Assembly: GCF_942548115.1 (NCBI RefSeq)
Contig: NZ_OW824151.1
Location: 1,736,001-1,800,000 of the forward strand
DNA length: 64,000 nucleotides
Source: Aeromicrobium sp. Leaf245
GTDB taxonomy: Bacteria > Actinomycetota > Actinomycetes > Propionibacteriales > Nocardioidaceae
Direction: 5' to 3'
The notes under the pieces are model-generated. The model ran no database searches. It was not told the DNA's origin and saw nothing but the letters and a program-made list of their open reading frames with translations. Shown piece after piece: positions 9,085-17,573 of this stretch; within the stretch, counting starts at the first letter, position 1, and every line of letters begins with the position of its first letter. A program made the position numbers and the translations under genes.

Positions 9085-10502
9085 GACCAGCCCGCCTCGT
9101 CGAGTGCGCCCGGGACCTCGACGTCGGGCGACGCGTCGTACGGGGTCCGGGTGAACGCGAACGTGGCGAGGTCCAGCTGGACGGGCCGGCCGTCGGCGTC
9201 GCGGCGCACCGTGAGCCGCTCGTTCTCGTAGTAGCCCTCGAGACCGACCCACGCACCGTCGGCGGTGGAGGCGAAGCGCGCACCGCGGCCCTGCCCGGGC
9301 TCGCCGAGGACGAGCCGGTCCCCGTCGAGCCGGACGGTGTAGCGGGACGTCCCCCAGAACCAGTCACCCACGAGGTCGAGCCTCTCCCGCTGGGCAGTCG
9401 CACGGCGCCACGGCGGCGAGGCGACCGGCTCGCGATCGCGCACGAGGTCCAGCAGGTCGGTCCCGACCGGGCCCAGACCCGAGGTGGTGTTGGCCAGCAC
9501 CACGACGCCGTCGCCTGACTCGACGTCGACGCGCAGCGAGGCCAGGAAGCCCGGCATGGATCCGCCGTGGCCGACGTACCGGCGGCCCGCGACGTTCCAG
9601 ACCTGCCACCCGAGCGCGTGGGCGCCTGTCCACGGCTGTCCGGTGACGTCGCTCACCGCGACGGGCCGGAGCATCTCGCGCAGCGTGGCGTCATCGAGCA
9701 GCCCGGCGGTGTGGCCGGCGGCGAAGGCGGCCCACCGGGCCAGGTCCTCGGCGCTGGACCAGAGCTGGCCGGCCGGGGCCAGGGCGGCGGCGTCGTGCTC
9801 GGGCTCGACGTGCGCCAGGTCGGCGAACGGGTGGACCGCGAGTCCGGGGGCGGCGTCGTCGGTCGGCCGGTGGCTGGTGGCCACCATGCCGAGGGGATCG
9901 AGCAGGTCCTCGTGCACGGTGTCGTGCCAGGGCCGACCCCGCAGCCGGGAGACGAGCTCGCCGAGCACGCCGAAGCCGGTGTTGGAGTAGTGGAAGCGGG
10001 TGCCGGGCGTGAACAGCAGGCGCGGTCCCGACGCCAGCAGCTCGTCCCAGGCCTGGCCGGGCGTCCGCTCCCACCACGGTCCGTTGGTCTCGGCCTGCAG
10101 GCCCGACGTGTGGCTCAGGAGCTGGGCGACCCTGACCGGTAGGTCGGTGCCGCTCGCCGCCCGGGGCCCGTCACCCCCGCCGAGCTCCGGCAGGTGGTCG
10201 CCGATCCGGTCGTTCAGGTCGAGCAGGCCGGCGTCGCGCAGCTGCAGCACCTGGGTGCCGACGAACGTCTTGGTGATGGACCCGATCCGGTACTGGGTCC
10301 GCGGCGTGGCGAGCGGGGAGTCCGCCTTGCCGTCGAGGTGGCCGGCCGCACCGCTCCACACCACCGCACCTCCGCGCACGACGGCCGCGGTGACCGAGGG
10401 GACGCGGCGGCGGACCTGCTCCTCGGCGAGACGGGCGTCGAGCGCGCGCCGGGTGCCCTCCAGCAGTGGTCCGTCGTCGGTGGCGGGTCGGTCCTCAGGC
10501 AC
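9081..10502 (-). CDS. Serine hydrolase, beta-lactamase / class C PBP-like family
   Basis: 473 residues. The catalytic motifs of the family are all present: SITK (nucleophile Ser and general-base Lys, in YRIGSITKTFVG), YSNTGF (the YxN motif) and GHGGSMPGF (the HxG motif). There is no clear signal peptide, so it is probably cytoplasmic, as are many LACTB/EstB-like esterases. A C-terminal lipocalin-like beta domain of about 100 residues follows the hydrolase domain (WGTSRYTVRLDGDRL onward). GTG start at 10502, overlapping the pepA stop by 8 bp. The natural substrate is unknown; esterase or peptidase activity on D-amino-acid peptides is possible. Confidence 0.88.
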   Translation of the reverse strand: MPEDRPATDDGPLLEGTRRALDARLAEEQVRRRVPSVTAAVVRGGAVVWSGAAGHLDGKADSPLATPRTQYRIGSITKTFVGTQVLQLRDAGLLDLNDRIGDHLPELGGGDGPRAASGTDLPVRVAQLLSHTSGLQAETNGPWWERTPGQAWDELLASGPRLLFTPGTRFHYSNTGFGVLGELVSRLRGRPWHDTVHEDLLDPLGMVATSHRPTDDAAPGLAVHPFADLAHVEPEHDAAALAPAGQLWSSAEDLARWAAFAAGHTAGLLDDATLREMLRPVAVSDVTGQPWTGAHALGWQVWNVAGRRYVGHGGSMPGFLASLRVDVESGDGVVVLANTTSGLGPVGTDLLDLVRDREPVASPPWRRATAQRERLDLVGDWFWGTSRYTVRLDGDRLVLGEPGQGRGARFASTADGAWVGLEGYYENERLTVRRDADGRPVQLDLATFAFTRTPYDASPDVEVPGALDEAGWS

Positions 10503-11988
10503 CGGCGGCGGCCAGGTCGCTCGCCAGACGCACGAGCGTGCGGACCGACACCCCGGTCCCGCCCGACGGCGTGTAGCCGTGCTCGGCCCCGTCGTTGAAC
10601 GACGGACCGGCGATGTCCAGGTGCGCCCACGGGGTCTCGCCGACGAACTCGCGCAGGAAGGCGGCCGCGAACAGGGTCCCGCCGTACGGCTTCGGGTTGT
10701 GCTGGCGGATGTCGGCGATCTTGGAGGACGTGACGGCGGACTTCATCTCCTCGACGATCGGCAGCGGCCACATCGACTCCCCGGTGGCCTTCGCGGCGTC
10801 GAGCACCGACTCGCTCAGCGCGTCGTCGTTGCCGAGCACGCCGCTGGTGCGCTCACCGAGCGCCACGACGCACGCACCGGTCAGCGTCGCGACGTCGATG
10901 ATGTGGTCGGCGCCGGCCTCCACCGCCAGGGAGAGACCGTCGGCGAGCACGAGGCGACCCTCGGCGTCGGTGTTGTGCACCTCGACGGTGGAGCCGGAGC
11001 GCATCGTGAGCACGTCGCCGGGGCGGGTGGCCGAGCCGCTCGGCATGTTCTCGGCGAGGCAGGCGAACGCCGTGACCTTGATCGGCAGCCCGAGCTCGGC
11101 GATGGCCAGGGTCGCGGCCACGACCGCGGCCGCGCCCGCCATGTCGATCTTCATGGTCTGCATGCCGGCGCCGCTCTTGATCGAGAGGCCGCCCGAGTCG
11201 AAGGTGATGCCCTTGCCCACGAGGGCGAGGTGGGTGACGGGCTTGCGGGGCTCGTAGCTGAGGCGCACCAGGCGGGGCGGCGCGTCGGACCCGGCGCCCA
11301 CGCCGAGGATGCCGCCGCAGTGCTCCTTCTCGAGGCGCTTCTCGTCCCACACCGAGACCTTGACGGGGGTGCCACCGGCGCGCTCGACGATCTGCTCGGC
11401 GAAGGCCGGCGGACGCAGGTCGCCGGGCGGGGTGTTCACCCAGTCACGCGCCAGGGCCGTGGCACGGACCACCACGGCGGCGCGCTCGACGGCGTCGACG
11501 ACCGTCGACTGGCGGGCGAAGGCGGACAGCACGGTCAGGGTCCGCACGCGATCGTCGTCGGACGTCGGCTTGGTCTTGTAGGCCTCGTAGCGGTAGGAGC
11601 CGAGCAGGGCGCCCTCCGCCACGGCCGTGACCTCGTCGCCCTCGGCCGGGTGCAGGGCCAGCGCCACGGACGTGGCCTTGGTGCGGGCCGCCGCACGCAC
11701 GCCGCTCGCGGCCGCACGGCGCAGCTCCTCCGCATCGGGCTCGGCGCTCAGGCCCACGGCCACCACCGTCGAGACCTTGGCGGCCTCGCCGGCAGGGACG
11801 GTGACGACCTGGCCCTTCTCGCCGGTGAAGCCCAGCAGGGCCAGCGTCGAGGCGTGGTCGCCGGCGTCGTCGTCGTTGCGCACGCCCAGCACGAGGACGT
11901 CGGCCTTGACCGACGACGGCTTGGCTGTGCTGACCGAGACGTCAGGCAGAAGGGACTCGTTCACGCGCGACGGCGTCGAAGGGGCCAT
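10495..11988 (-). CDS. pepA: Leucyl aminopeptidase (cytosol aminopeptidase, M17)
   Basis: Two-metal peptidase that removes N-terminal residues in the cytoplasm; 497 residues, normal for M17. The C-terminal catalytic domain shows the metal and active-site segments GKGITFDSGGLSIK, AENMPSGSATRPGD and the M17 signature NTDAEGRLVLADGL. I chose the ATG at 11988; an ATG at 11997 (three extra residues) is equally possible and neither has a good ribosome binding site. The gene is divergent from gcvT with only about 30-40 bp between starts. The downstream hydrolase and ASCH genes overlap in series, forming a pepA-hydrolase-ASCH operon. Confidence 0.95.
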   Translation of the reverse strand: MAPSTPSRVNESLLPDVSVSTAKPSSVKADVLVLGVRNDDDAGDHASTLALLGFTGEKGQVVTVPAGEAAKVSTVVAVGLSAEPDAEELRRAAASGVRAAARTKATSVALALHPAEGDEVTAVAEGALLGSYRYEAYKTKPTSDDDRVRTLTVLSAFARQSTVVDAVERAAVVVRATALARDWVNTPPGDLRPPAFAEQIVERAGGTPVKVSVWDEKRLEKEHCGGILGVGAGSDAPPRLVRLSYEPRKPVTHLALVGKGITFDSGGLSIKSGAGMQTMKIDMAGAAAVVAATLAIAELGLPIKVTAFACLAENMPSGSATRPGDVLTMRSGSTVEVHNTDAEGRLVLADGLSLAVEAGADHIIDVATLTGACVVALGERTSGVLGNDDALSESVLDAAKATGESMWPLPIVEEMKSAVTSSKIADIRQHNPKPYGGTLFAAAFLREFVGETPWAHLDIAGPSFNDGAEHGYTPSGGTGVSVRTLVRLASDLAAAGA

Positions 11989-12027
11989 GGATCCCATGTA
12001 ATCACGCAGGCCGCTAGGTTGAGTCGC

Positions 12028-13143
12028 ATGGACCTGCTCCGCTCGCCGCTGCACGACCACCACGTGGCCCTGGGGGCCAAGATGGCCGAGTTCGGCGGGT
12101 GGACGATGCCGCTGGAGTATCCCTCGGAGTCCGGCGGCGGGGTGCTCGCCGAGCACGCGGCCGTGCGGGAGGCTGCGGGCCTGTTCGACGTGAGCCACCT
12201 GGGCAAGGCGAGCGTGCGGGGGGCGGGCGCCCTCGACCACGTGAACGCCGTCCTCACCAACGACCTGCGGCGCATCGGCCCCGGACAGGCGCAGTACACG
12301 CTCTGCTGCGACGAGACCGGTGGCACGGTCGACGACCTCATCGCCTACGTCCGCAGCGAGTTCGACGTCTTCCTCGTGCCGAACGCCGCGAACACCGCCG
12401 CCGTGGTCGCGCAGCTGCAGGCGTCGGCCCCGGAGGGGGTCGAGGTCGTCGACCGGCACCGCGAGCTCGCCGTGCTGGCGGTGCAGGGTCCGTCGAGCGA
12501 GGCCGTCCTCGAGGCGGTCGGCGTGCCCGTCGACCACGCGTACATGTCGTTCGTCGAGGCGCCCGTGGGTGGGGCCGAGGCCATCGTGTGCCGCACCGGC
12601 TACACCGGCGAGAAGGGCTACGAGCTCGTGGTCCGGGCCGACGACGCCCCCGCGGTGTGGGAGGCGCTCCTGGCGGCCGGCGCGCCGCACGGTCTGCGGC
12701 CCTGCGGCCTCGGTGCCCGCGACACGCTCCGAACCGAGATGGGGTATCCGCTGCACGGCCACGAGCTGTCCCTCGAGATCTCGCCGGTCATGGCGCGCGC
12801 GGGCTGGGCGGTCGGCTGGGACAAGCCCACGTTCGCCGGCAAGGACGCCCTGACCCGCCAGCGCGAGGAGAAGACCGTTCCCCTGGTGCGCGGCCTCGTC
12901 GCCGCAGGACGCGGCATCCCGCGTCCCGGCATGGTCGTGCGGTCCGTCGGCCCCGACGGCGAGCCCGGCGACGTGGTCGGCGAGGTCACGTCGGGCACCT
13001 TCTCGCCGACGCTGCGCCAGGGTGTCGGCCTGGCCCTCCTGGACCGGTCCGTCGGCGACGGTGACGACGTGGTCGTGGAGGTCCGCCGGCGTGCGGAGCG
13101 CTTCACGGTGACCAAGCCGCCGTTCGTGACGACCTCGACCTGA
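12028..13143 (+). CDS. gcvT: Glycine cleavage system aminomethyltransferase (T protein)
   Basis: Transfers the methylene group from the aminomethyl-lipoyl H protein to tetrahydrofolate, releasing ammonia. 371 residues with the family pattern: RSPLHDHHVALGAKMAEFGGW at the N-terminus, AGLFDVSHLGK, the folate-binding region VCRTGYTGEKGYEL, and GLGARDTLRTEMGYPLHG. A C-terminal GCV_T_C domain follows. The ATG at 12028 is preceded by TAGGTT at 12015-12020 with a seven-base gap and no Shine-Dalgarno, which is the signature of a leaderless mRNA. gcvH and gcvP are not in the window. No glycine riboswitch is visible upstream; the 39-bp gap is too short for one. Confidence 0.95.
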   Translation: MDLLRSPLHDHHVALGAKMAEFGGWTMPLEYPSESGGGVLAEHAAVREAAGLFDVSHLGKASVRGAGALDHVNAVLTNDLRRIGPGQAQYTLCCDETGGTVDDLIAYVRSEFDVFLVPNAANTAAVVAQLQASAPEGVEVVDRHRELAVLAVQGPSSEAVLEAVGVPVDHAYMSFVEAPVGGAEAIVCRTGYTGEKGYELVVRADDAPAVWEALLAAGAPHGLRPCGLGARDTLRTEMGYPLHGHELSLEISPVMARAGWAVGWDKPTFAGKDALTRQREEKTVPLVRGLVAAGRGIPRPGMVVRSVGPDGEPGDVVGEVTSGTFSPTLRQGVGLALLDRSVGDGDDVVVEVRRRAERFTVTKPPFVTTST

Positions 13144-13221
13144 CGACTTCCGACGCGACACGGGCCGTGGCCTGCGCGACGATGACCGGACCGACTGCTG
13201 GACCGAACGAGGAGGACGGCG

Positions 13222-13416
13222 ATGAGCTGGAGCTGGGTGCTGGAGACCGCCGACGGGCAGGACAAGGGCCGGTCGGAGGAGTTCGACAGCCGCGGTGACG
13301 CGGAGTCGTGGGTGGGGGAGACGTTCTCCGAGCTGATCGACCAGGGCGTCGACCAGGTCCGGCTGCTCGACGGCGACACCGAGGTCTACGGACCGATGTC
13401 GCTGCACAGCGCGTAG
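13222..13416 (+). CDS. Small conserved-type hypothetical protein, 64 residues
   Basis: Short acidic protein (WSWVLETADGQDKG, then ESWVGETFSELIDQGVDQV, ending near residue 58 in EVYGPMSLH). The pattern of aromatic residues and a single central helix suggests a small compact fold, with strands at both ends. The ATG at 13222 has a strong ribosome binding site, GAGGAGG, eight bases upstream, and codon use has the strong third-position GC of neighbouring genes, so I regard it as real. I do not know a function. Confidence 0.7.
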   Translation: MSWSWVLETADGQDKGRSEEFDSRGDAESWVGETFSELIDQGVDQVRLLDGDTEVYGPMSLHSA

Positions 13417-13465
13417 CCGTCGAGCCGCTCGCCGCCCGGGGCGTGCGACGCGGGACCCGGCCGCT

Positions 13466-14452
13466 TCACGGTTGGGCGGACGCGCCGCCGGCCCGGTCGT
13501 AGCACTCCGCGAGGAGGGCGAAGGCCGAGACCAGCTCCGGCGGACCGACGACGTCCATCGCCGACTCGAACCTCCCGAACCAGGCGGCCAGCGCGCCCCA
13601 GGACCAGGAGCCGGTCTCGATGCTGCAGCGGTGGTCGTCGAGTGCGACGAGCACCCCGTCGTCCACGAAGGGGCGTACCTCGTGCGCCGGCCGGTGCAGC
13701 ACGACCGTGCCGCGGCAGGGCCACGCGTCCAGGTCCGACCCCTTGAACCGTGCCGACACGAACGCCTGCACGTCGCTGCCCGGCACGGACCGTGGCCGGA
13801 ACCGCGGCCCGGTCGGCGTGCGCGGGCCGACGCGGTTGGCGCTGAAGATCCGCCAGTCCTCGCGGTCGAGGTCCCACCCGACGAGGTACCACCGTCCGGA
13901 GGAGCTGACCAGGTGGTGCGGCTCGACACGTCGCGCCGCAGGGACGTCGTCACCCGCGTCCGGTGCTCCTCTCGCGACGTAGTCGAAGCGGAGGACCTCG
14001 CGATCCCGTATCGCATTGGCGAGGGTGACGAGGACGTCGACCGCCACGCTCGGGCGTGCCGTGCCCCCGGGTCGGATCGTGGTCACCTGCAGCGCGTCAA
14101 GGCGGTGCCGCAGCCGCGCGGGCATCACCTGACGGATCGTGACGAGGGCGCGGACCGCGGCCTCCTCGATGCCGACGCCGGAGGCCGGTGCGGTCTGCAG
14201 CGCGACGGCCACCGCGACGGTCTGGTCGTCGTCGAAGAGCAACGGCGGCAGCTCGGAACCGGCAGCGAGCCGGTAGCCGCCGTCCGGCCCCGTGGCGGCC
14301 TGGATGGTGTAGCCCATCTCCCGGAGTCTCTCGACGTCGCGGCGCACCGTGCGGTCGCTGACCTCCAGCCGCGAGGCGAGGAGGGGACCCGGCCAGTCCC
14401 GCCGTGCCTGGAGCAGCGACAGCAGACGCAGGAGTCTGGCGGTCGTGGTCAC
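13466..14452 (-). CDS. WYL-domain transcriptional regulator (HTH_11, YafY/PafC type)
   Basis: 328-residue DNA-binding regulator. The N-terminal winged helix lies at about residues 6-60 (LLSLLQARRDWPGPLLASRL then VSDRTVRRDVERLREMG). The WYL domain lies at about 140-210, with the core SSGRWYLVGWDLDREDWR, and a WCX extension follows. Such regulators sense small ligands or nucleic acid through the WYL domain. GTG start at 14452 with TAATCT seven bases upstream, so leaderless. A 25-bp palindrome 20 bp upstream, shared with the divergent VOC gene, is the likely operator for self-control and VOC control. It ends close to the small gene at 13222 without overlap. Confidence 0.92.
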   Translation of the reverse strand: MTTTARLLRLLSLLQARRDWPGPLLASRLEVSDRTVRRDVERLREMGYTIQAATGPDGGYRLAAGSELPPLLFDDDQTVAVAVALQTAPASGVGIEEAAVRALVTIRQVMPARLRHRLDALQVTTIRPGGTARPSVAVDVLVTLANAIRDREVLRFDYVARGAPDAGDDVPAARRVEPHHLVSSSGRWYLVGWDLDREDWRIFSANRVGPRTPTGPRFRPRSVPGSDVQAFVSARFKGSDLDAWPCRGTVVLHRPAHEVRPFVDDGVLVALDDHRCSIETGSWSWGALAAWFGRFESAMDVVGPPELVSAFALLAECYDRAGGASAQP

Positions 14453-14471
14453 AGGATCGAGATTACGTGGA

Positions 14472-14496
14472 GTTCAGGACAGAATCTGACCTGAAC
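14472..14496. promoter_or_regulatory. Palindromic operator between WYL regulator and VOC gene
   Basis: Twenty-five bases forming an almost perfect palindrome: half site GTTCAGG-A-CAGA, mirrored as TCTG-A-CCTGAAC. The 11 paired positions on each side match; only the three A positions at the axis and the two hinges do not pair. It lies immediately upstream of the -10 of the WYL gene (TAATCT on the minus strand, 14460-14465) and 57 bp before the VOC start, where a bound dimer would block both promoters. The binding protein is inferred from position. Confidence 0.6.
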
Positions 14497-14552
14497 GGGT
14501 GCCACGGTGGGTCCACCGGCCGACGCGGCCGGCCACCACCGAAGGAGAAGAC

Positions 14553-15008
14553 ATGACCATCCAGACCGTCACCCACCTGAACTTCCGCGGCGACGCCCGC
14601 GCGGCGCTGGAGCTCTACCAGTCCGTGTTCGGCGGCCACCTCGCCATCACCACCTACGCCGACGCCGGCATGCCGGCCGACGCGCCCGGGGCGGATGCAG
14701 TCCTCTTCGGCCTGGTGTCCGCCGACAACGGGTTCCGCGTGATGGGCTACGACGTCCCCGGCCGGACCGAGGGCATGCTCGTCGGCGGAGGCACCACCCG
14801 CCGGGAGAACCACACGACGCTCACCGACCAGGCGGTGTTCGTCTCGGTCGCGTCGGACACCCTCGAGGAGCTCCAGGGCTACTGGGACGACCTCGCGGTG
14901 CAGGGCGTCGTCGTCGAGGCGCTCGCGGCCTCGGCCTGGAGCGCAGGGTTCGGCATGCTCACCGACCGGTTCGGCGTCACGTGGAGCTTCAGCGTCGTGC
15001 CGTCCTGA
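14553..15008 (+). CDS. VOC family protein (PhnB / YihL-type glyoxalase-fold)
   Basis: 151-residue glyoxalase-fold protein of the PhnB-like subfamily. It starts with TIQTVTHLNFRGDARAALEL and has YQSVFGGHLAITTY, then DTLEELQGYWDDLA and a C-terminal RFGVTWSFSVV, all typical of the group once labelled 3-demethylubiquinone methyltransferase. Enzyme activity for this subfamily is not established. The ATG at 14553 has GAAGGAGA upstream, unlike the leaderless regulator gene opposite. The pairing of a PhnB-like gene with a divergent WYL regulator suggests that the regulator controls it. Confidence 0.9.
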   Translation: MTIQTVTHLNFRGDARAALELYQSVFGGHLAITTYADAGMPADAPGADAVLFGLVSADNGFRVMGYDVPGRTEGMLVGGGTTRRENHTTLTDQAVFVSVASDTLEELQGYWDDLAVQGVVVEALAASAWSAGFGMLTDRFGVTWSFSVVPS

Positions 15009-15039
15009 CCGCGTCGCGGCGGCGCTGCGACCTGGTGGT

Positions 15040-15606
15040 CTAGTAGCGGTCCCGCAACGGGGCGCCGCGATCGATGGAGACGGCCGGCAGCCGGAAGCGA
15101 CGCAGCTGGGTGCTGCGCAGCACCGAGTAGCCGACGGCACCCTTCGTGGGGGTGTCCGGGAACCGCTCACGCAGACCGCGCTTGAGGCCGCGGACCATGA
15201 CCACCTCGTCGAGGATCGTGAGCAGCAGCATGACCGCCCAGGCGTAGAAGACGACGAGCTGGGCCCAGGGCTGGTTGATGAAGCTCAGCACCAGCACGAG
15301 CAGCAGGATCGGGAGCAGGTACTCGGCGACGTTGCGACGGCGGTCGACGAAGTCCCGGGCGAAGGCGCGGACCGGTCCGCGGTCACGGGGCGGCAGGTCG
15401 GAGCCCTTGCCGGCGCGGAGCGCCTCCTGCTGCCGCTGGCGCAGCTGCGCGCGGGCGTCGCGCTCTCGACGCATCTGCTCCTTGCGCGTCAGGGGCGTCT
15501 TCATGGCCTTCTTGCGGGCGGCCTCGGCCTCCTTGCGACTGGGAGTCGCGCGGCCCTTGGCGTTGTTGCTCTGGCGGTCGTCCGGGGCGGCGTTGTCCTG
15601 CGTCAC
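15040..15606 (-). CDS. DUF3043 domain-containing membrane protein
   Basis: 188 residues, actinobacteria-specific family. The N-terminal half is highly charged and helical (TPSRKEAEAARKKAMKTPLT, then a long Arg/Gln-rich helix), and two transmembrane helices follow at about residues 96-115 and 120-140 (EYLLPILLLVLVLSFINQPW and LVVFYAWAVMLLLTILD). The C-terminus is basic (FRLPAVSIDRG). The function is unknown. In mycobacteria a related gene lies in the same broad respiratory/wall region. GTG start at 15606 with TAGGGT six bases upstream, so leaderless. It is convergent with the VOC gene. Confidence 0.88.
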   Translation of the reverse strand: MTQDNAAPDDRQSNNAKGRATPSRKEAEAARKKAMKTPLTRKEQMRRERDARAQLRQRQQEALRAGKGSDLPPRDRGPVRAFARDFVDRRRNVAEYLLPILLLVLVLSFINQPWAQLVVFYAWAVMLLLTILDEVVMVRGLKRGLRERFPDTPTKGAVGYSVLRSTQLRRFRLPAVSIDRGAPLRDRY

Positions 15607-15639
15607 GGCGTCACCCTACACAGGAGGACCTCGCCATCC

Positions 15640-16248
15640 TCACCCCTGCAGGCGGTCGTCCACGTCGCGCGCGATGGTCGCCTGCTCCTGCGTCGGGACC
15701 GACGTGTCACCCGTCGCGACGAGGACCACGACGACCTCGGCGCGCCGGAACACGACCACGCGGAACCGGTTGCCGGCGCCGTCGTCGTAGTCCCAGCCCA
15801 CCTGCTGGTCGCCGAGCCCGTCGAGCTCGTCCTCGGGGACGGGCTCGGTCGTGAACCCCTCCTCCTCGCACGTGGTCCGGACCGCCACGAGAGCGTCGAG
15901 GGTGTCGGTGGCGGCCTGCTCGTCCGCGACCATCCCGTACTCGAGCACGGAGCGCGGCAGCCCCTCCTGCTCGTAGTAGGAGACGCGACCCTCCTTGACG
16001 TCTGCGGGCTCCGCGGGGACGCCGCAGTAGCGGGGCTTGCCGGGGTTGCCCGAGATGCGCTCGCTGGCCGGCACGCGGACCCAGCCCTTCGGCAGCCCGT
16101 CCTCCGGCAGGATCGTGAGGTCGGCGCGCTGGTCGGCGGACGTGCGCTCGGGCGCGGCGGGCTCGTCGCCGCCCGTGCAGCCGCTCACCGTCACCAGGAG
16201 GGTGACGGCGAGCAGCGACGCGACGCGGGTGAACGGGTCACGGACCAT
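15640..16248 (-). CDS. Predicted lipoprotein
   Basis: 202 residues. A lipoprotein signal peptide is clear: basic start, hydrophobic ASLLAVTLLVTV and lipobox VSGC, giving mature C24. The mature protein is acidic with two or three cysteines (YCGVPAE, RTTCEEEG) and a beta-rich pattern such as RFRVVVFRRAEVVVVLVATG, resembling secreted sensor or PknH-sensor-like folds; I cannot name a family. The ATG at 16248 has GAGGAGG upstream and overlaps the stop of the SGNH hydrolase gene by 11 bp, so the two are co-transcribed and probably act together at the cell surface. Confidence 0.8.
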   Translation of the reverse strand: MVRDPFTRVASLLAVTLLVTVSGCTGGDEPAAPERTSADQRADLTILPEDGLPKGWVRVPASERISGNPGKPRYCGVPAEPADVKEGRVSYYEQEGLPRSVLEYGMVADEQAATDTLDALVAVRTTCEEEGFTTEPVPEDELDGLGDQQVGWDYDDGAGNRFRVVVFRRAEVVVVLVATGDTSVPTQEQATIARDVDDRLQG

Positions 16249-17455
16249 TGCGGATCGCCTCCTCGAGGATGGCGGCCATCTCCTCGTGTCCTCGGTCGTT
16301 GGGGTGGTAGCTGCCGTTCTTGTCGGGCTTGCCGTCGGCGATGCGGACCTCGATGTTGTTCATGCAGGCGTTGGAGGTGCCGATCTCGCACCCGTTGAAG
16401 GCGTCGTACATGTCGACGTACTGGAAGGCACCGGGGTTCTCCTCGTTGAGCTCGTTCACGAGGTCCTCGATCTGGCCGTCCATGTCCTCGACCAGGTCGT
16501 TGATGGCCAGGATGTCATCGGTGTCGATCTGCGTGCCGTCGCTCCACGCGCTGCCCGGGTCCTCGGGGAAGAAGCGCGGGTAGCCGAGCACCAGGATCCT
16601 CGCGTTGGGAGCCTGCTCGCGGATCTGCGGCAGCAGCTCGCGCATGTTCTCGATGGCCTGGGCGATGTTCTCGTCGGCCTCGTCGCGCTCGGACTGGTTG
16701 TCGAAGCAGCTGTGGAACGGGTTCATCCCGTCCTTGATGCACTGCTCGAGCGTGTTCGCGAACTTCGCGTCGTTGCCACCGATGGTGAAGGTGACCAGGC
16801 TGGTGTCCTCGTCGAGGTTGTCCAGCTGCGCCGGTTCATCGTCGTTGTCGCTGTTGGGCTCGGTGAAGTCCTCGGTGACGGCACCGGAGCAGGCCGCGAA
16901 GGTGTAGCCGCCGGCGAAGTCGAACGTGTCGTTGATCTGCTGGGAGTACGCGCCCTCGGACCGGTGGCACATGTTGTTGTACGGCGCCTCGGTCTGGGTG
17001 ACCGGGACCTCGACGCAGCCGTACTGGTGGCAGTAGAGCTGCGGCTGGGGATTGCCGTCCTCGTCGAGGTTCTCGTAGTAGTCCTCGGCCTCGGAGGCGT
17101 AGTTCTCGTCGGTGTCGGGGTCGTACTCCGAGCCGCCCTCCCCGGAGGAGAAGGAGTCGCCGAGGGCGACGTACTCGCCGGCCTCGGCCTGCTCCTGCGG
17201 TGTGAGCGACGGGTCGAGATAGGTCGGCACCGTCGAGTCGCCGGGCAGGGGTGCCGTGGGCTCCGGCACCTCGCCGCAGTCGCTGCCGCCGGTGATCTCG
17301 CAGATCTTCGTGCTGACGGTGGCCCTGATGGGCTCGCTGTTGGCCGTGATGGTCCAGACGATCCCGCCGACCAGGATCGCGGCGAGGACGATGACGCCCA
17401 CGAGCTCGAGCGAGCCTTGGCCCCGCTCGAAGCGTCGTGGTCGCACTGTCTGCAT
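16238..17455 (-). CDS. SGNH/GDSL hydrolase with prepilin-like N-terminal signal
   Basis: 405 residues from the ATG at 17455, just before a basic stretch and a hydrophobic segment. The N-terminus reads RPRRFERG, QGSLE, LVGVIVLAAILVGG. This fits a class III (type IV prepilin / TadE-like) signal: basic leader, Gly at -1, Glu at +5, then a 20-residue hydrophobic helix. The catalytic domain has SGNH block I GDSFSSGEGG (Ser), block III TIGGND (Gly, Asn) and block V SYHPNDRGH (Asp/His). Several cysteine pairs suggest disulfides and an extracellular location. Acidic inserts (DPDTDENYASEAEDYYEN) resemble those of secreted actinobacterial esterases. Substrate unknown; lipid or carbohydrate esters are typical for the fold. 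Confidence 0.88.
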   Translation of the reverse strand: MQTVRPRRFERGQGSLELVGVIVLAAILVGGIVWTITANSEPIRATVSTKICEITGGSDCGEVPEPTAPLPGDSTVPTYLDPSLTPQEQAEAGEYVALGDSFSSGEGGSEYDPDTDENYASEAEDYYENLDEDGNPQPQLYCHQYGCVEVPVTQTEAPYNNMCHRSEGAYSQQINDTFDFAGGYTFAACSGAVTEDFTEPNSDNDDEPAQLDNLDEDTSLVTFTIGGNDAKFANTLEQCIKDGMNPFHSCFDNQSERDEADENIAQAIENMRELLPQIREQAPNARILVLGYPRFFPEDPGSAWSDGTQIDTDDILAINDLVEDMDGQIEDLVNELNEENPGAFQYVDMYDAFNGCEIGTSNACMNNIEVRIADGKPDKNGSYHPNDRGHEEMAAILEEAIRNGP

Positions 17456-17573
17456 GGCTCCATGGAAGCGAGACGGGTACCCGGGCGCCCAGGGCCCTGG
17501 GACCCAGATGCTCCGCTGCGGCGTCCGTCGGTCGTGCAGCCCCGGTCGTGCACGGTGCCCGTACTCTGGCGCC

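Noticed and set aside
11989-12027. Glycine riboswitch upstream of gcvT
   Set aside because: The intergenic gap is only 39 bp and gcvT appears leaderless, so there is no room for the RNA.
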